Below are positions 45,352 through 57,900 of a stretch of 64,000 bases of DNA, piece by piece. The DNA lies in the NCBI GenBank assembly GCA_018398805.1, contig JAGFBZ010000258.1, positions 4,204,501 to 4,268,500 of the forward strand, in the 5' to 3' direction. Within the stretch, counting starts at the first letter, position 1. Each line of letters begins with the position of its first letter. The notes beneath the pieces are model-generated. The model made no database searches, was not told where the DNA came from, and saw nothing but the letters and a program-made list of their open reading frames with translations. The position numbers were made by a program, and so were the translations under genes. This DNA is from Hirundichthys speculiger. Taxonomy: Eukaryota > Chordata > Actinopteri > Beloniformes > Exocoetidae.

Positions 45352-47388
45352 AAACTGGCTTCGTTTGCTTGTTCAGGAGGACCAATAAAAGTCTCTCCGG
45401 GACTTTCATGATGCGTGACGTTAGGCCAGCAGGGTCTATAGTCAGGGAGACCAGATGGATAAGATTTGTTGGAAGACACCAGGTCCGAGGAACGCAAGCA
45501 TCGGAAAATCTGGGGTTTTTAATCGTTGGCGAGAGCTACGACGGGAAACAGGATGCCAGACCAACATTAAACTCGCCATCTTCTTGCTGAACTCGACAGT
45601 AATGTCTTATCATTTGGTGGCTAGCATTCTCCATGTTGTCGCCGTGGGTTCTCGTTTCCATGTCTATGTTGCATTGACATTTCAGCACCCGTTGCTTTCT
45701 TTTCTGCGTCAGCTTCTATTTCACTGTCGTTCATACTAAGCTTCAGCTGGTAAGCAAATCTACACTGAACGTTAACCGTGGGTAGGAGTATGCATTGTAT
45801 TTATAAGCGTGCTTATTAAAAAAAAAAAAAAAAAAAAAACTGTCGCTTTTTATTCTGATCAATTTTCAAATTGATCATCAAAGCATCCCCGTTGCCTTCA
45901 AACCCAACTGGGTTGTTAAACAAATTACACACATCTGTAGATTTGTCAGCTGTCAGCGTGTCCAGTCGCGTGTGTCTCAGCTGCGTGTTGCGTCCTCTGC
46001 TTCGCCGCAGTCTTGCTCTCACGCTGCCCAGCCGTCCATCAGACAGGAAGCGTTTTGAGTTTATTAGTTGTTCATCTGTCATCTGTTCTCCTCTAATGAA
46101 GTCCTGGGTGGATTTATGACACACCACTCCAGCACGCTCGGGGAGATAATGGCCGTGCTTTTATGTAGGTGAAGCTTTTGGGTTTTTATATTTACGACAG
46201 GAGTGTATATTTAAGCGAAGATGGAAGGTTCAATACAGTGCAAAGTTTTACACAGTTTATGCTTCAGAGTCATTTCTTTTTTTTTTCCACCCCTCATCAA
46301 TCTAAAAATAATTTTCAGATTATGTGAAAAAATTACCACAAAGAAGATATGAAAGTGGCCTCAGAAGAAATATGTGAAATTCATAAAGAGACCGAGACAC
46401 AGTCTGTACCTCAGATAGCCTGGAAATGCGTGTGCACGAGCCTGGCTGTGCTTGAACACGTCTGCTAATAAATAACTAAACATATCGAAAAGTGGGATCG
46501 TCTGTGGCTTCCGTCCACCACTTATTACATTTACCACATTAACATGAATTGTCATTGTGGTGCAACATGTCATTGTCAGATAAACTTCAGCTGTGTGATC
46601 ACTTGCTTCACTTCATCTACGGCTAAGTCGCCTGCTAAAAGAAAATTATTTCCGGCACCCTGCGGCTTTTTTCATCTCTTTCACAGAAAGGTTTGAGTGA
46701 AACGGAGACAAACACTAGTCAATGGACAAAGTCACCAACGCCTGAGTGACCAAATGTTACTATTTTAACAGATTGATAAAACAATTAAAGTTATTCATCC
46801 CAAGTCTGGAAAGGGCTTGAGTATTCTGAATAGAGCAAACCATTTTTAAAGCATTAAAAAAAAAAGAAAAAATGTTTGATTGCAGCAGACCCAGATGGAG
46901 GGCAATAACTAAAATGAATCCAGCAGAGAAACGGGGGATTCTGAATTCATGGCAGCTGCTCACAGTGATGCTGAACTTTCATTCTGCCAAGGTATTTGAT
47001 CCATAATGCCTAAGAGGCAACAATAAGCAACTTAAAACAAAGTTGAGATTTCATGAAGTTTTTCTTTTTTCTGTATCGTTATTACTTAGAAGTCACAGAC
47101 TAAAACAATAATGCAGTCCAGTTTCAAGAATTGGAAACATCTGCAACAATATCCAGCGTACTCTTTGTTAAAAAACTATTAAAAAATATTAATCAGTGAA
47201 ACATCAGTAAATAAGGATTTGTGGTTTCCTTGATCAATTTTTTTACTGGCTTTCAGCTGTTTTCTTTTTAATTTTGTTGCCCATAAAAGTTTGGACTTCA
47301 TTGAGTTGAACTTGGTGGTAATTGTGGTTGTGTGTGTCTGAGTGGAAATGCAAGAGTGCGTTTGTGTGTTCTTGCGAAGGAATCTCAC
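45352..47388. other. Non-coding grm8 intron; no gene seen
   Basis: It contains a 21-A run (45819-45839). Frames at 45369-45739 and 45871-46119 are open but unrecognised and lack exon context. Confidence 0.45.
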
Positions 47389-47525
47389 TTTGAGATGCAA
47401 CTTATTGGTCCAGGAGCCGATGACTCGATACTCGGTGGATCTGTTGGTGACCTGGTACTGGAAGATGTCGTATCTCCCCGGAGCGTCTCCGTTCTCATTA
47501 AACAACACTGGCGTACCGGCACTTC
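47389..47525 (-). CDS. grm8: grm8 exon: end of the ligand-binding domain (partial gene)
   Basis: This is an internal exon of a group III metabotropic glutamate receptor, a class C GPCR that senses synaptic glutamate and normally couples to Gi/o. The frame reads [20 protein letters not shown] and continues to NKLHLK, a signature found just before the cysteine-rich domain in mGlu4/6/7/8. The acceptor is ctgctccag at the high-coordinate side and the donor is aaa|gtgaga at the low side. The 137-bp exon enters in phase 1 (the first Gly codon is completed by the previous exon) and leaves in phase 0, which joins cleanly to the exon at 43654-43800. Assignment to mGlu8 rests mainly on the following transmembrane exons. 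The preceding ligand-binding exons are not seen up to 64000. Confidence 0.93.
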
Positions 47526-47869
47526 CTGGAGCAGATACACACCAACAGCTTAGTCTTTTAACTTTGGCACATTGATTTGGTGTCATCATGTTTAGCTTTG
47601 TTGGTTAACAGTGACGGGAATCTCAGATACCCTGAAAAATACAAAGCTTAAAGGTGAAATATGATTTGGTTACCAAATTATCTCTTCTGTAAATGCATTT
47701 GCTGTCAACAAACACGGAAAAGGTTAGGATGCTCGTCATTTCTTGATATATTAATACATTTTAAAATAACATGAAAATGCGAGAGACAAGAATAAAAAGC
47801 ACAGTTAAGGTTACATCATGACATAAAGCAAAATCATTAAGTTTTTGATGCGAATGACAAAAAAACCAA

Positions 47870-48290
47870 ACGTGTTTACAGTTTATTTGGTTCCAAAAAA
47901 ACAAAGACAAATCTCCATTAAGCTAAATTAAAATAGTCTACTGATGTGCTCAGACATAAATAAGACAAAAAGAATTAATATTCCAAGGCTGAAAATATTA
48001 GCCCTTTGACAGTTAAAATGCAATCGTAATACCTATGTGACATAAAACTGACTCTCTTATTGCACTTCCTCACTGCATTGGTGTTTCATGTCTCTTAAGG
48101 GATCTTAGCCCATTCTTTTATGGAAAATTGCTGCAGCTCATTTAAATTGTGTGGTTTCAAAACCTTGTGCTCCCTCCACAGATTTTGCTAGTCTGATGGT
48201 ACGGGTTCAAGTTGGCTCTCTTTTGTTAATGTCTTCTCATTGTCCTCCTCACCTGCCTCACAGTAGGTTTTTTCTTCTAATCAGCAGGGG
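47870..48290 (-). repeat. Dispersed repeat family C, copy 2
   Basis: It shares ordered blocks with 40140-40650: aaagacaaatctccattaag, a gctgaaaatattagccctttg block, a cttattgcacttcctc block, and agggatcttagcccattctt. Its Tc1-like coding part is not clear. Confidence 0.55.
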
Positions 48291-48386
48291 CTTGAATACA
48301 GGAATTAGCATAACCGATAAATGGTCTAAGGACCCTAGGTGAGGGCCTAGATCTGCTCTGAATGCATCCTACATGTTGATGTAGGC

Positions 48387-48710
48387 CAATGGTGCGCAAA
48401 CTGTGGTAAGTGTACCACTGGTGGTACACCAGCGCTCTCTGGTGGTATGCAGGGATCATCAGGACTTTCCACATTTTCCCTTTTTTTTAATTATTAAATC
48501 AGAAACATACAATGCATTATAAATACGTTTCAAACAAAATTCAAGTAATAATAAATAACTATAATAAGGAAGCAACATCTCTGCTGTGAATTTAAAGCTA
48601 ATTGTGAAGGCATATATGGCTATATTTAAAAAAATGGTCATCATGGTGGTACTCAGAGAGCTGAACAGTTTCTCAGGTGGTATGCAGAATTAAAAGTTTG
48701 AGAACCACTG
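48387..48710. mobile_element. hAT-type MITE with 8-bp target duplication
   Basis: The left end is caatggtgcgcaaactgtgg and the right end, reversed, is cagtggttctcaaacttt, an imperfect inverted repeat of the CAGTGGTTCTCAAACT type. The 8-bp duplication ATGTAGGC is at 48379-48386 and 48711-48718. The ggtggtatgcag motif is repeated near both ends. It is 324 bp with no coding capacity. Confidence 0.9.
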
Positions 48711-48718
48711 ATGTAGGC

Positions 48719-51689
48719 CATATCTTAAGTGTTCACTCCCGTGGTTGCACAGTCCACATGCTGGTGGAAATCTGGGGGAACTGTCTTCATGTTGGCCTGG
48801 TTAAAATCCCCAGCGACAACTGACAAAGCCCTCAGTGAGAGCGGATTTCAACTCTCTGATAGTACGCTAGAGAACAATTATAACCTCATTTGGGTTAGTG
48901 CTGAGGGGCAACTTACACAGCAGTGATGGAAATCAAAGCAAACTCCCTGGACAGATAGAACAGTCTGCATTTATAGTCAAAACCTCAATGTCCAGTGAGC
49001 AATGACTTGGGACAAACTCAACCTTATTACACCAGTTGTTATTGATGTAAATGTACAACTGTCATGGTCACCGCAGAGTGAACGGCTCCTGTCGGTACAA
49101 AATGTAGTTAGCCCCTTTTTGCTGACAGCACTGACAGAGGCATGACTTAACCTAGTCATCTTTTGGTGTCAATTCCAACTGCAGATGATCTATTTTGATC
49201 TCCAGGGAGCGAATATTCGAGAAGAGGATGGATGATTGTGGCAATTTATAGTAGTTAGATTTTAGTTTAGCTGTTAACCCAACCCAAAAGCGCCTTTTTG
49301 TCTTCCTTCACATCGTCTCTGCTTGCTCCTCTGTTAGCTTGTGCTGATGGGCAAGTCTTCTGCACCGCAGGCCCCTGGGTCTTGCTGGCCTAGCAGTCCA
49401 AGGTTATGCAGTAGTTGTGTCTAAGAAGCTGAATTCACTGGATGATTGTAATTCCAGCGTGCTGGCGACCATATATTAACTTACTGAGAGTGTTGACTGT
49501 TTCTGGCATCCCAGGTGACACGTTCTGATTAAAACATCTGTATGTGTCGTGACCCAATCATGGTCCTAATCATCCTTAGGGTGATTGTCTATATGAGTCT
49601 GTGTACAATAAGTCATTTATATATTGGTCCGATAAGGAATAGTGGAGAAAAAAAAAAGAAAAAAAACTTCTGAAGCAAGTGTGAAACTGGATAGAAAGTC
49701 AGAAAAATAAAACAGAGACAGGCGAGAGTGTCATTTTGACAGCCAGCACTTGCCTCAGAAAGAGAAAATGTGAACAGAAATAAATCTGGGAATGTCCTTC
49801 ACATAAAAACAGATGCCAAGCTGAACAGAGAGGCAAAAGATGGGAGAAATGAAAAGATAAAAAGGGCGGGGCTGGAGACAATTGCTCTGTTTGAGATAAG
49901 GAAAGCCTGAAGACTGAAAAGAGAAATGACAGTGTAGAGAAAGAAAGAAGGCAAAGTATTAAATGCCCTCTCAATGTGAAGAGAAATGAGATATACACTA
50001 TTGGTAAAAGACAATGTAAGCAGGAATGATAATGAACCATCCCTAGAGATTGTAAGAAAGATGGATGGGGGAAGACTGAATCAATAGTGAGGTAAAAAGA
50101 AGATGTCTCAATTTTATTATGAAATAGGTTCATCTCACCAAGAAGAGGTGGCTATCTGATCATATTATTCTTCCTACTCTCTCCCTTGTACATTAACCTT
50201 CTAATATCACAGACTGCAACAACACTGAGCAATTTCTGCAGAAATTGCAGTGGGGTTGCTGCTCATTCCTTACAGCTTAAAATTTCCAGATGTAAATAAA
50301 TAAATACATTTTGAATCTCTTTTGAAGTCCTGGTCTGATTTCAAGTTGGATAAAAGGCTTCTTTCCCCCCCAAAAAAAAAAAAAAAAAAATAAATAAATT
50401 AATTGTGAGGGGAGAGGGCAAATTTTCCATTTTGCTTAAAAAACCAGTGTCTGTTGAGTTAAAGGTGTGGGCTTTAAAGCAGATTTAAGAAAATATTTTT
50501 TTTTCCAGAAAATAATCCAACTAGAACATTTAGACCCATCTGAAAGTACTTTGCACTCTTTCTCATCTGTGCTGCAGGACTTACTTTTCAACTTTTACAT
50601 GTACTACTCAAGTTGGCACAACCTTGAAAAATAAACTGATTCACCTGTCACCCTGGCAACACACCTCCACTTCATCCTGTGGTGATTCCTATTATGAACG
50701 TTCGCGCTATTCAAAATCTGTTTTGCACCAAGGTTGATAATCCTTTTTTGTATATGTACCTCAAGCACATGAGACTTGGATGCACATTTCCAGATTTATT
50801 TAAATAAACTTTTTTTTTTTTTTGTGACTTCTGATGACATTGTCAGAATTGTACCTCACAAATTCTAGTGTGTTTGAACAAAGAACATTCTTGTGATTCA
50901 GGTGCATTCTTCATCTCTGACAAACTCACTTTGCATAACCAGAGGGAAGATGACAGGCTCCTGTCATGACAGAAAGCCAGAGGGAAAATGCAAGTGAACA
51001 TAAGACACTGTTTTACTTGGTTAGATTGAGAGGCAGAACGATCATGTCTCTGAGCTTTCGTTTCATATTTTATGGGGGAGAAATGTGCAGACTGGGCTCA
51101 AAACTCCTCTGGAGAGATAATGAGTGTGTTCTCCTATAGTAAGTGTAATCTTATGTTTCCCTGGGTTTATTATTCTCTCTAGGGTTTATCCTAACAACAT
51201 AAGCATCACAACAACAAGGCTCAATTGAAGTGGTTTCTTGCAGGAACATATTTACCTGCCTACCAAGGGAACGTTTCTGTAGCTTTCCCTCAGAGAATTC
51301 ATGACAGAATGTCACGAGACCCACAACTTCCTCAAGATTTCTCTGGGAAGCTCGCAGGCCTGTGACTTTTTACTTCAATAATGCAATTGAAACTCCAATA
51401 ACAAATGACAGTTCATGCAGTGAAATATCATATGAAATTAGGTGCAGAAGACTGAAGTAGTTACGCTGGTACAACAAAGGAGACCAAGATGCATTTGCAT
51501 CTGCATCAAGTTCAGATATAATCCTTGTCAGGCATCCAAAAGAGTCCTAACAACAGAAGTCCCCTTATCACAAACAGAAGGGCAGGGAAAAAAAAGTCAA
51601 GTGATATTGAAAATGGGTTAATGCTTCCCTGAACATCTACTGTTTAGCTGATTAAAAGATGACAAGGAAAAAGACAAAAAAAAAAATCT
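48719..51689. other. Non-coding, inferred upstream grm8 intron; no gene seen
   Basis: It includes A-runs near 49649-49667 and 50372-50390. The minus-strand frame at 49699-50133 is phenylalanine/leucine/serine-rich, which is low-complexity translation of a purine-rich stretch rather than a gene. Confidence 0.5.
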
Positions 51690-51890
51690 CTATTTCATTT
51701 TCAGTTCCAATTTATTCCAATTCCAGTTAATTCCATTCCAATTACATTCTCACTCCAATTCAATGTCAGTTCAGTTCTAATTTAAATTCCAGTTCCAATC
51801 AATCCAGTTAAAGTCCAGATCAATTCCAGTTCCAACCAATTCAGTCCCATTCCATTTTAATTCAGTTCCATTTTCATTTAATTCAGTCCA
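51690..51890 (+). repeat. Degenerate short tandem repeat (TTCCAATTCCAG-like)
   Basis: About 200 bp consist of diverged copies of ttccaatt/ttccagttaattccattc, with spacing drifting between 5 and 15 bp. Confidence 0.75.
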
Positions 51891-53947
51891 ACAACACAGA
51901 ACAATCTTACTGCTGAACTGACATGTTACACCTTGTGGCCTTCAGGGGTGATTGACATAAAACATTGTTTCCAAATTGAAGTCCTGGAGGGCCGCTCCCT
52001 GGAAGTGTTCAATTGTTCCCTGCTCCAGTACATGTGTATAAAATGAATGGCTCACTACCATCTTGTCATCAAGTTCTTTTCAAGTCTGTTAATGACCAAT
52101 TAATTTGAGCCTGATGTGCTGGCAGAGTTGGCCCGAGCCTTCGTTGGGCCGCAAGACAAATTTGATTTGGGGGCCCTATCACTGTCGGTCATATTGATTA
52201 CAGTCTAGATCATTTACACACCGACTGCAGGTTCTTTTTTTTTTAATGTGTCATTATAAATGCACCTGTAAAAACTATGTGCAAGAACTTTTGTTGAAGT
52301 TTAGCCACTTGGTGGCGCAATCTGCTGAAAAGCCTTTTCCACAATATTATAACAGTGCTCCTGAGGAAGTTTCATACAGTATTACCACACCGTAAATTAA
52401 AAAGGATACATTTATTTTACCAACATAAATTGTTCTGCTTACCAATACCTTCAACACAGGACTATAAATGAATGACAAATAGTAGTTTATCAGTTTACTA
52501 ACTGGAAGTCCGAATGACGTCACATCCGACTTGACCACGTTCTAGTTGCAAAGTCAAAAAATGAACCTTTCCAAATGCAGCACTACCAGTGGCCAATGAT
52601 AACTTATAACACTCCACACACAAACAGACGAATCAATAATCCTCTTGGGGAGCCCCTGGTAGAGATGGGGCTCTAAGCAGTCGCACAGTTTGCTCGTGTC
52701 TTGGGACTGTGTGTGTTGGAACAGGGAAATATCTGAAAAATGCAGGGCAGTGGTCCTCAAGGACTTGGGTTGGGAATCCTGCTTTCATCCAGTCCCTCTC
52801 CTCAGCTGTAAAGGCACAAGGAGGGTGGCCAACAAAAGTAATGGCTGACACTAAATTTGATCGCCCGTGCCTTTACAAAATTACATAACAACACTCCAGA
52901 CATTGTGGAACATGCAGTGGTGGCTGGGCTAGTTGATAAAGAAGAGCTGGAGTGGCAGAAGGGAGATCTCAGTGGGCGAGATCAATTAGCATAACCTTTA
53001 AATCTTCCTCAGTTGACAGTGGTAGTAAACTGTACATAGAAGTTTAAGGCCTGAAGGGAAGGAATTAATGCAATGCATTAAACCTCTGACTGGAAATAGA
53101 GTCGCATTTACAGTGAGACAAAATCAAAGAGAAAAAGAGGGATTGGCTGATATAGAAAAAAAAAGAAATATAGAGGAAGCAGAAGGGCTGTTAAAAGCTG
53201 TAAGCCTTGTCTGGTTCGCTTTAGAAGCACAAAGGCTGAATAACAAGTGTAATGTTTATGAAGTAGAGGTGCAGAGACTGTGCTGACGCATGCATTAATA
53301 ACACATGGGTCTGTGCGTGTTCTTACTCGGTGCCAACAGGCTCCCATCTGTGCTCTATGCAACCACAGCACCGATAGTGGCGATAGACACAGGCAGTTAC
53401 AGAAACACAGAAAGAGAATATGAAATGACAGTCAAAAGTGATAATGAAGCAGGAATTGGTGCCACAGAGACATTGTCATTTTACCAGCACCCTCCACCAG
53501 CTGCTACAATCCAGTCACCATCTCATCGCTTAATGCTTCTCTGTTTGCCCCCTGTCCAAATTTTCTATCAGATAAATTCACTTTTGAGCTCCTCTCGCTT
53601 GCAGTGCTTGTTGTAAAACTTTGCTCTTGGCCCAGCCTTCTGCTTTCCACAACAGCTGCTTCTCCTTCCTCTCCTCTCCTTTTCAAGAACTCTCTATCCC
53701 CTCTGCTCACATTCTGCCTCCGAGCTTTGCTTCATCCTTCTACTTGCCATCTCTGAAACCATTTTTCGCTTCCGTCGTCTCTGCATTTTCAAAGTGAAAG
53801 CTAAGAAGAAATGGAGAAGGTGAAAGGAAATAATATGAAACACTTGGCTTTACTGCTGAGACAATGAAAACAAGGAGAGCCAGAGCAGTCAGAATCAGGA
53901 CAAAGGGTCAAAATGAAGTCTGTTTTCTGTTTGTTTGTTCATTTGTC
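51891..53947. other. Non-coding with old repeats; no gene seen
   Basis: 51965-52140 (agtcctggagggccgctccc, ttccctgctccagtac) and 52740-52770 (tggtcctcaaggacttggg) look like inverted parts of an old fish repeat. 52505-52580 matches 62185-62260 (cacatc...ttccagttgcaaag, aaaatgaac.tttccaaa). No gene. Confidence 0.4.
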
Positions 53948-53953
53948 TTTTTT

Positions 53954-54000
<47 letters not shown>

Positions 54001-54051
54001 TTTTGTCTTTTTTTTTTTTTTGGGGGGTCGGGGGGGGGGGGGGGGGGGGGG
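53948..54051 (+). repeat. Compound homopolymer tract T16 G35 ... T14 G6 TC G22
   Basis: Two similar modules, each with tgtc, a T-run and a long G-run. Each G-run could fold as a G-quadruplex on the plus strand. Confidence 0.95.
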
Positions 54052-54730
54052 TAGTCCATAGAAACATATACCCATGCATGCAGACCACTGGGAATGTCAA
54101 GTAATTACAAAAAACTAATATACGGAGCCAATATCTGAGTCATGATCTGCAGTCTCAAAGAAAATAGGAAGGAGAGAGAAATCAGACAGGGCAAAATGAG
54201 ACAGAAAGGGTCATAAAGTTGATCAGAAGAGACAAACCAGCTTGAATGGGGATAGAAAAACAATTTAGATGGAATAAAAGTGAAGGAGAAGACAAATAAA
54301 CAAACCGAGAAACAAGGAATAACACGGCTGCTCTTGGCAGAAGAAAATGTCAGAAGAAAAATAAGAGAGACAGAGCTAAAAATGATATTATATTTGTTTG
54401 AGGCCTTTGTTGTGACCCATGAGATAAACAAGGAATGTTGTTTGATTTGTGGCACTGTTGCTGTGCACATCCAAAAAAACAACAACACAAAAAAAAAAAC
54501 CCAAGACGAGAACCCAGTTCTTTGGTTTTTTTGTTACACCGTACACCGTAAGTTACACCGTAGCCTCACGTACCTCCTCTCTGCTTATGCTACTCGACTT
54601 TACATGGATTGCATCTAATTGCATTTCTTTCTATGCATTTCACACATCTACAACTACTTTGTTGTTTTCAGGTTGGATTGCTGTAACATAAGTAAAAATT
54701 ACTGTTGCTTACATTATATGCTTTGTTTGC
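54052..54730. other. Non-coding; no gene seen
   Basis: AT-rich with an A-run near 54490. Frames are unrecognised. Confidence 0.45.
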
Positions 54731-54890
54731 AATGTTGTTATGTCTGAGCTACATAAAGGAAATAAATAAAAGGAAGTTCAGCACTGCAGGCTACAGCGCC
54801 GCAAAAAAGAACCCACACCGCCACCTAGCGTCTGGTTGTGTAATTACAGAACAACACAAACAATAATGGACTTGTATAAATGCCAGTAAC
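54731..54890 (-). repeat. Dispersed repeat family A, copy 3 (inverted)
   Basis: The reverse complement has gcatttatacaag, ctgtaattacacaaccagac, a ggtggcggtgtggg block, cagtgctgaacttccttttat and agctcagacataac, in the same order as 2233-2388. Confidence 0.7.
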
Positions 54891-55228
54891 AACAGTAACC
54901 TTTAACCTATACCTAGGTTACAAAGTTGCTACACAGAACCATAAGTCAAACTAAGGAGCTTTACTTGTGGCATGTGATCACTGGTTATGACATTAGACGC
55001 TAACGGAAAATGATCTGATGTCATTCAGGAAAATATGCCTATTAAATATAAAACCTGAGAAAAAGACCAGATTGGAAGTATTACTTTCACGTTCATTTCC
55101 TATTCCTTTCACTCGCCATTTCTGTAGATTTAGCCATTAAATGACTTTACAACATTAATTTAGCATGTTGGGAAAAATTCACAGAATAAATAATTTCTCT
55201 ACAATTATCCAGCCCACTGAGAGCTGGA
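54891..55228. other. Non-coding; no gene seen
   Basis: AT-rich sequence, nothing recognised. Confidence 0.45.
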
Positions 55229-55640
55229 GTGAAAAACTTTCCCAGTATTGGGAATGTAAGGAGTCCTGATTATAGTAATATGCAATGCTGCCAATTAGCA
55301 GCAATAAGCTCCTCTGAGAAGCTGCCAAGCAATTTGAAAATTCAAACAATGCACCAAAAAACAGTAGGAGAATGCAAGAACCTACAAAAATATTTTCAGG
55401 AAGTTTGTAAAGTAATTAAGAAATGGCAGCTGGTGGAGGTCAAGATGAGACCTGGGAGAGTTTATCGAGGGATCACTCGTAAGTCAAGAATTAACCGCAA
55501 AAGACTTCAGGCAGATTGAACAAACTCTGGAGGTGCACTGTTCATCTGTGGAACACCTGCACAAATATTACCTTGATTGGAAGGTTGTCAGAGGAACACC
55601 TGTCCAGCATCCTCACCACAATATTCAGTGTCACAAAACA
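55229..55640 (+). pseudogene. Probable DNA-transposon relic
   Basis: The region around 55430-55625 (aactctggaggtgcactgtt, ggaacacctgcacaaatatt, accttgattggaaggttgtc, agaggaacacctg) matches a repeat I recall as frequent in fish, probably Tc1-related. Open frames at 55229-55519 and 55516-55716 are read-through of it. Confidence 0.4.
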
Positions 55641-57050
55641 GAAAGAAAAAAAAAAAATAAAAAGGGCAAATAATGTGAGGTATTGCTTTCCAGCATTGGG
55701 CCTCTTAAGGGTCTAATTGGAGTTTAAACATGTAAAAATGCATTGTTTAAAGGAAAAACTGCTGCATCCGGACTTCCAAATATGCAGCTTCGTGTTATTC
55801 TCCCTTTTAAAGCACTGTATACCTGTCATCTCTTTCCTGGCCAAAGGTTCACAAGTTCAGCATAGCTTTGTTATTCATTCATTTTTCTCAGTGATTGTTC
55901 TGAAAATGGGTGAAAATGTAGTTTTGAAGATTATCGTTTTGGTTTATGCACGTGTTCATGTGGGCTCTGCAGAGCAAAAAGGGGTGCAGCTTTTTATTAC
56001 ATATAAGTCAGTGGGGATCCAGGAAGTAAATATGGAACATGCAGTCTAAATAGCTTGATGCTTTAGGGGGGCAAAAGCAGCAATAAGGCTTTCTAACCAG
56101 TCACAGGGGGGTATCATTTCACTGGTAGATGAATTAACTGTTTCAATTAAATACCTGTAAATTCCACAAGAAAAGGATATATTTTACAGCAGGTTAATCC
56201 TTAATGCACATCAAAATCAAAATCACATGTACACCAGCTACTGAGCTGCAAACATGAGGTTTTGCCAACATGAGCGACACCCCAAGAATTTCACAAAAAA
56301 GGTTTTTGCAGCAGTAATGAACAGATATACTGATACCAAAGGCTTCAAGCAGCTTTACTAGCCAAAGGGGTTATTCACAAGTAGCGATCAAAGCTAATCT
56401 TATTGACACTGATTAGAATTTGGAACTTTTTTTTTTTTTTCCATATTCCTGTGATGCTGTAGAATATCAATACCCCACAAACAGTGTTAGAAACGAAAAC
56501 TGGAGTGTGTTTAAGTGTGTGTAGCTAAGGCTGTCAGACTCGTATCACACTGCCACATCACATCACATCCCATCTCTGTCAAAAAACACACCCCTGACAA
56601 AAATACAATAATGTATGAAGTGTGAAGAAAAAAAAAAGGAAGTGAGATTTTAATGTGTCTAGGGATATGCACTTATAAATTATTCCGGTCTCTCATTTCA
56701 TCAACTCAATTACATTTCAATTTTAGGTTGGTTTGGATACCGGCCCATCTACTGTTTTCAGGTCGACTTTTTGTCTGATAGCTTTCATATCTACCCATTA
56801 TCATTCCATTTCATTATCTAAAATTACACCCTGGCAGGGATCTTCTTTTAGAAATTAGCCTATTGTGGTGGCAAGAGGTAATATAACACAGGGAAGATAA
56901 TGACTTTACAATATTTAAACACCCTGCTGTGACAATAACCTGCCCACAGGAGGAGATGGAAGGCACTGGAAGGTCAAAACAAGAAAGACTCTCACAGTCC
57001 CAAGTCTAAGGACCCTGATGCTGTAAACTGAGCAGGAGGGGGGCTGGGGA
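55641..57050. other. Non-coding; no gene seen
   Basis: The frame at 55717-56049 (110 codons) is open but has no recognised motif. T-run near 56428. Confidence 0.4.
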
Positions 57051-57900
57051 CTAGTAACTGTCAAAGTCGACATCCAGAAATACATCTGGAAGACGTACTG
57101 CTGTGTGAATGTCTCAGGCAGCAGAAACTCAATGAGGACATTGAGAAGGAAGAGGAACCACTACGGAAGGAGAAGCCCCTGCATGGCACGTACCACCAGC
57201 AGATAGAAGGAACGGCTGATACAGACAAGTCTACCAGGGGCCAAGAAAAGCTGGACTGAAAGATTGCACGGAGGAATTAATCATAGCAGCATAAGAACAG
57301 GCCCTAACTACAAGAGCAATAGAGGCCAGACTTTACCAAACCATATAAAGATGTCCCCGAGACAGTCCAGCAACGGTATTCTAATCGTGTGCATCGACAT
57401 CGGTTGGAAGTCAAAAGTCAAAGTGGGACACACAAAACAGACGAGGGTGGTAGAGAAAGAATGAGATCTCCAACTCTAGAATGATATACTGGTAATGGCT
57501 ACCCAACCACATTGTTTGTTAGCCATGGCCAACTGTGATGGTGATGGCTAATAAATTCCAGAAGAAGGTAGTCATGATAGATGCAGCAATTCCAAGAAAG
57601 AGCAACATCAGCAAGAAGAGCCATGAGAAACTTATAAGATACGAAAGATTAAAGGAGGATGTAAAGAATGCATGAAGCCAAGCCAGTAGTAATTGGAGCA
57701 CTTGGGGTGACCCCCCCCCACTCCCCAAAAGTGGGAGAGTGGCTCCTTTGAGATTCTGGGAACAAGATTTAGAACCTATATCCAGATGAGCGCAGTCCTA
57801 GAAAGAGCTAATACTGCAGAGAACCCTGAAGCTCCCAGGACTCTGATAAATGACCCAACAACCACCCACAGAGATGTTAAAGGGTCTAATGCTGTGAATT
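57051..57900 (+). pseudogene. LINE ORF2 C-terminal relic (R2/Dong/NeSL-like tail)
   Basis: Broken frames give KPLHGTYHQQIEGTADTDKS, then a GLKDCTEELIIAAQEQAL-type stretch, VMIDAAIPRKSNISKKSHEK and TLKLPGL. These follow the order of the conserved C-terminal region of a fish LINE family that I recall as R2/Rex6/NeSL-like. Stops and shifts are frequent, and no RT core precedes it, so it is a 5'-truncated dead copy. Confidence 0.8.

Noticed and set aside
49699..50133. 144-codon minus-strand frame with apparent membrane segments
   Set aside because: Phe/Leu/Ser-rich translation of a purine-rich plus strand; no family, splice or start context.
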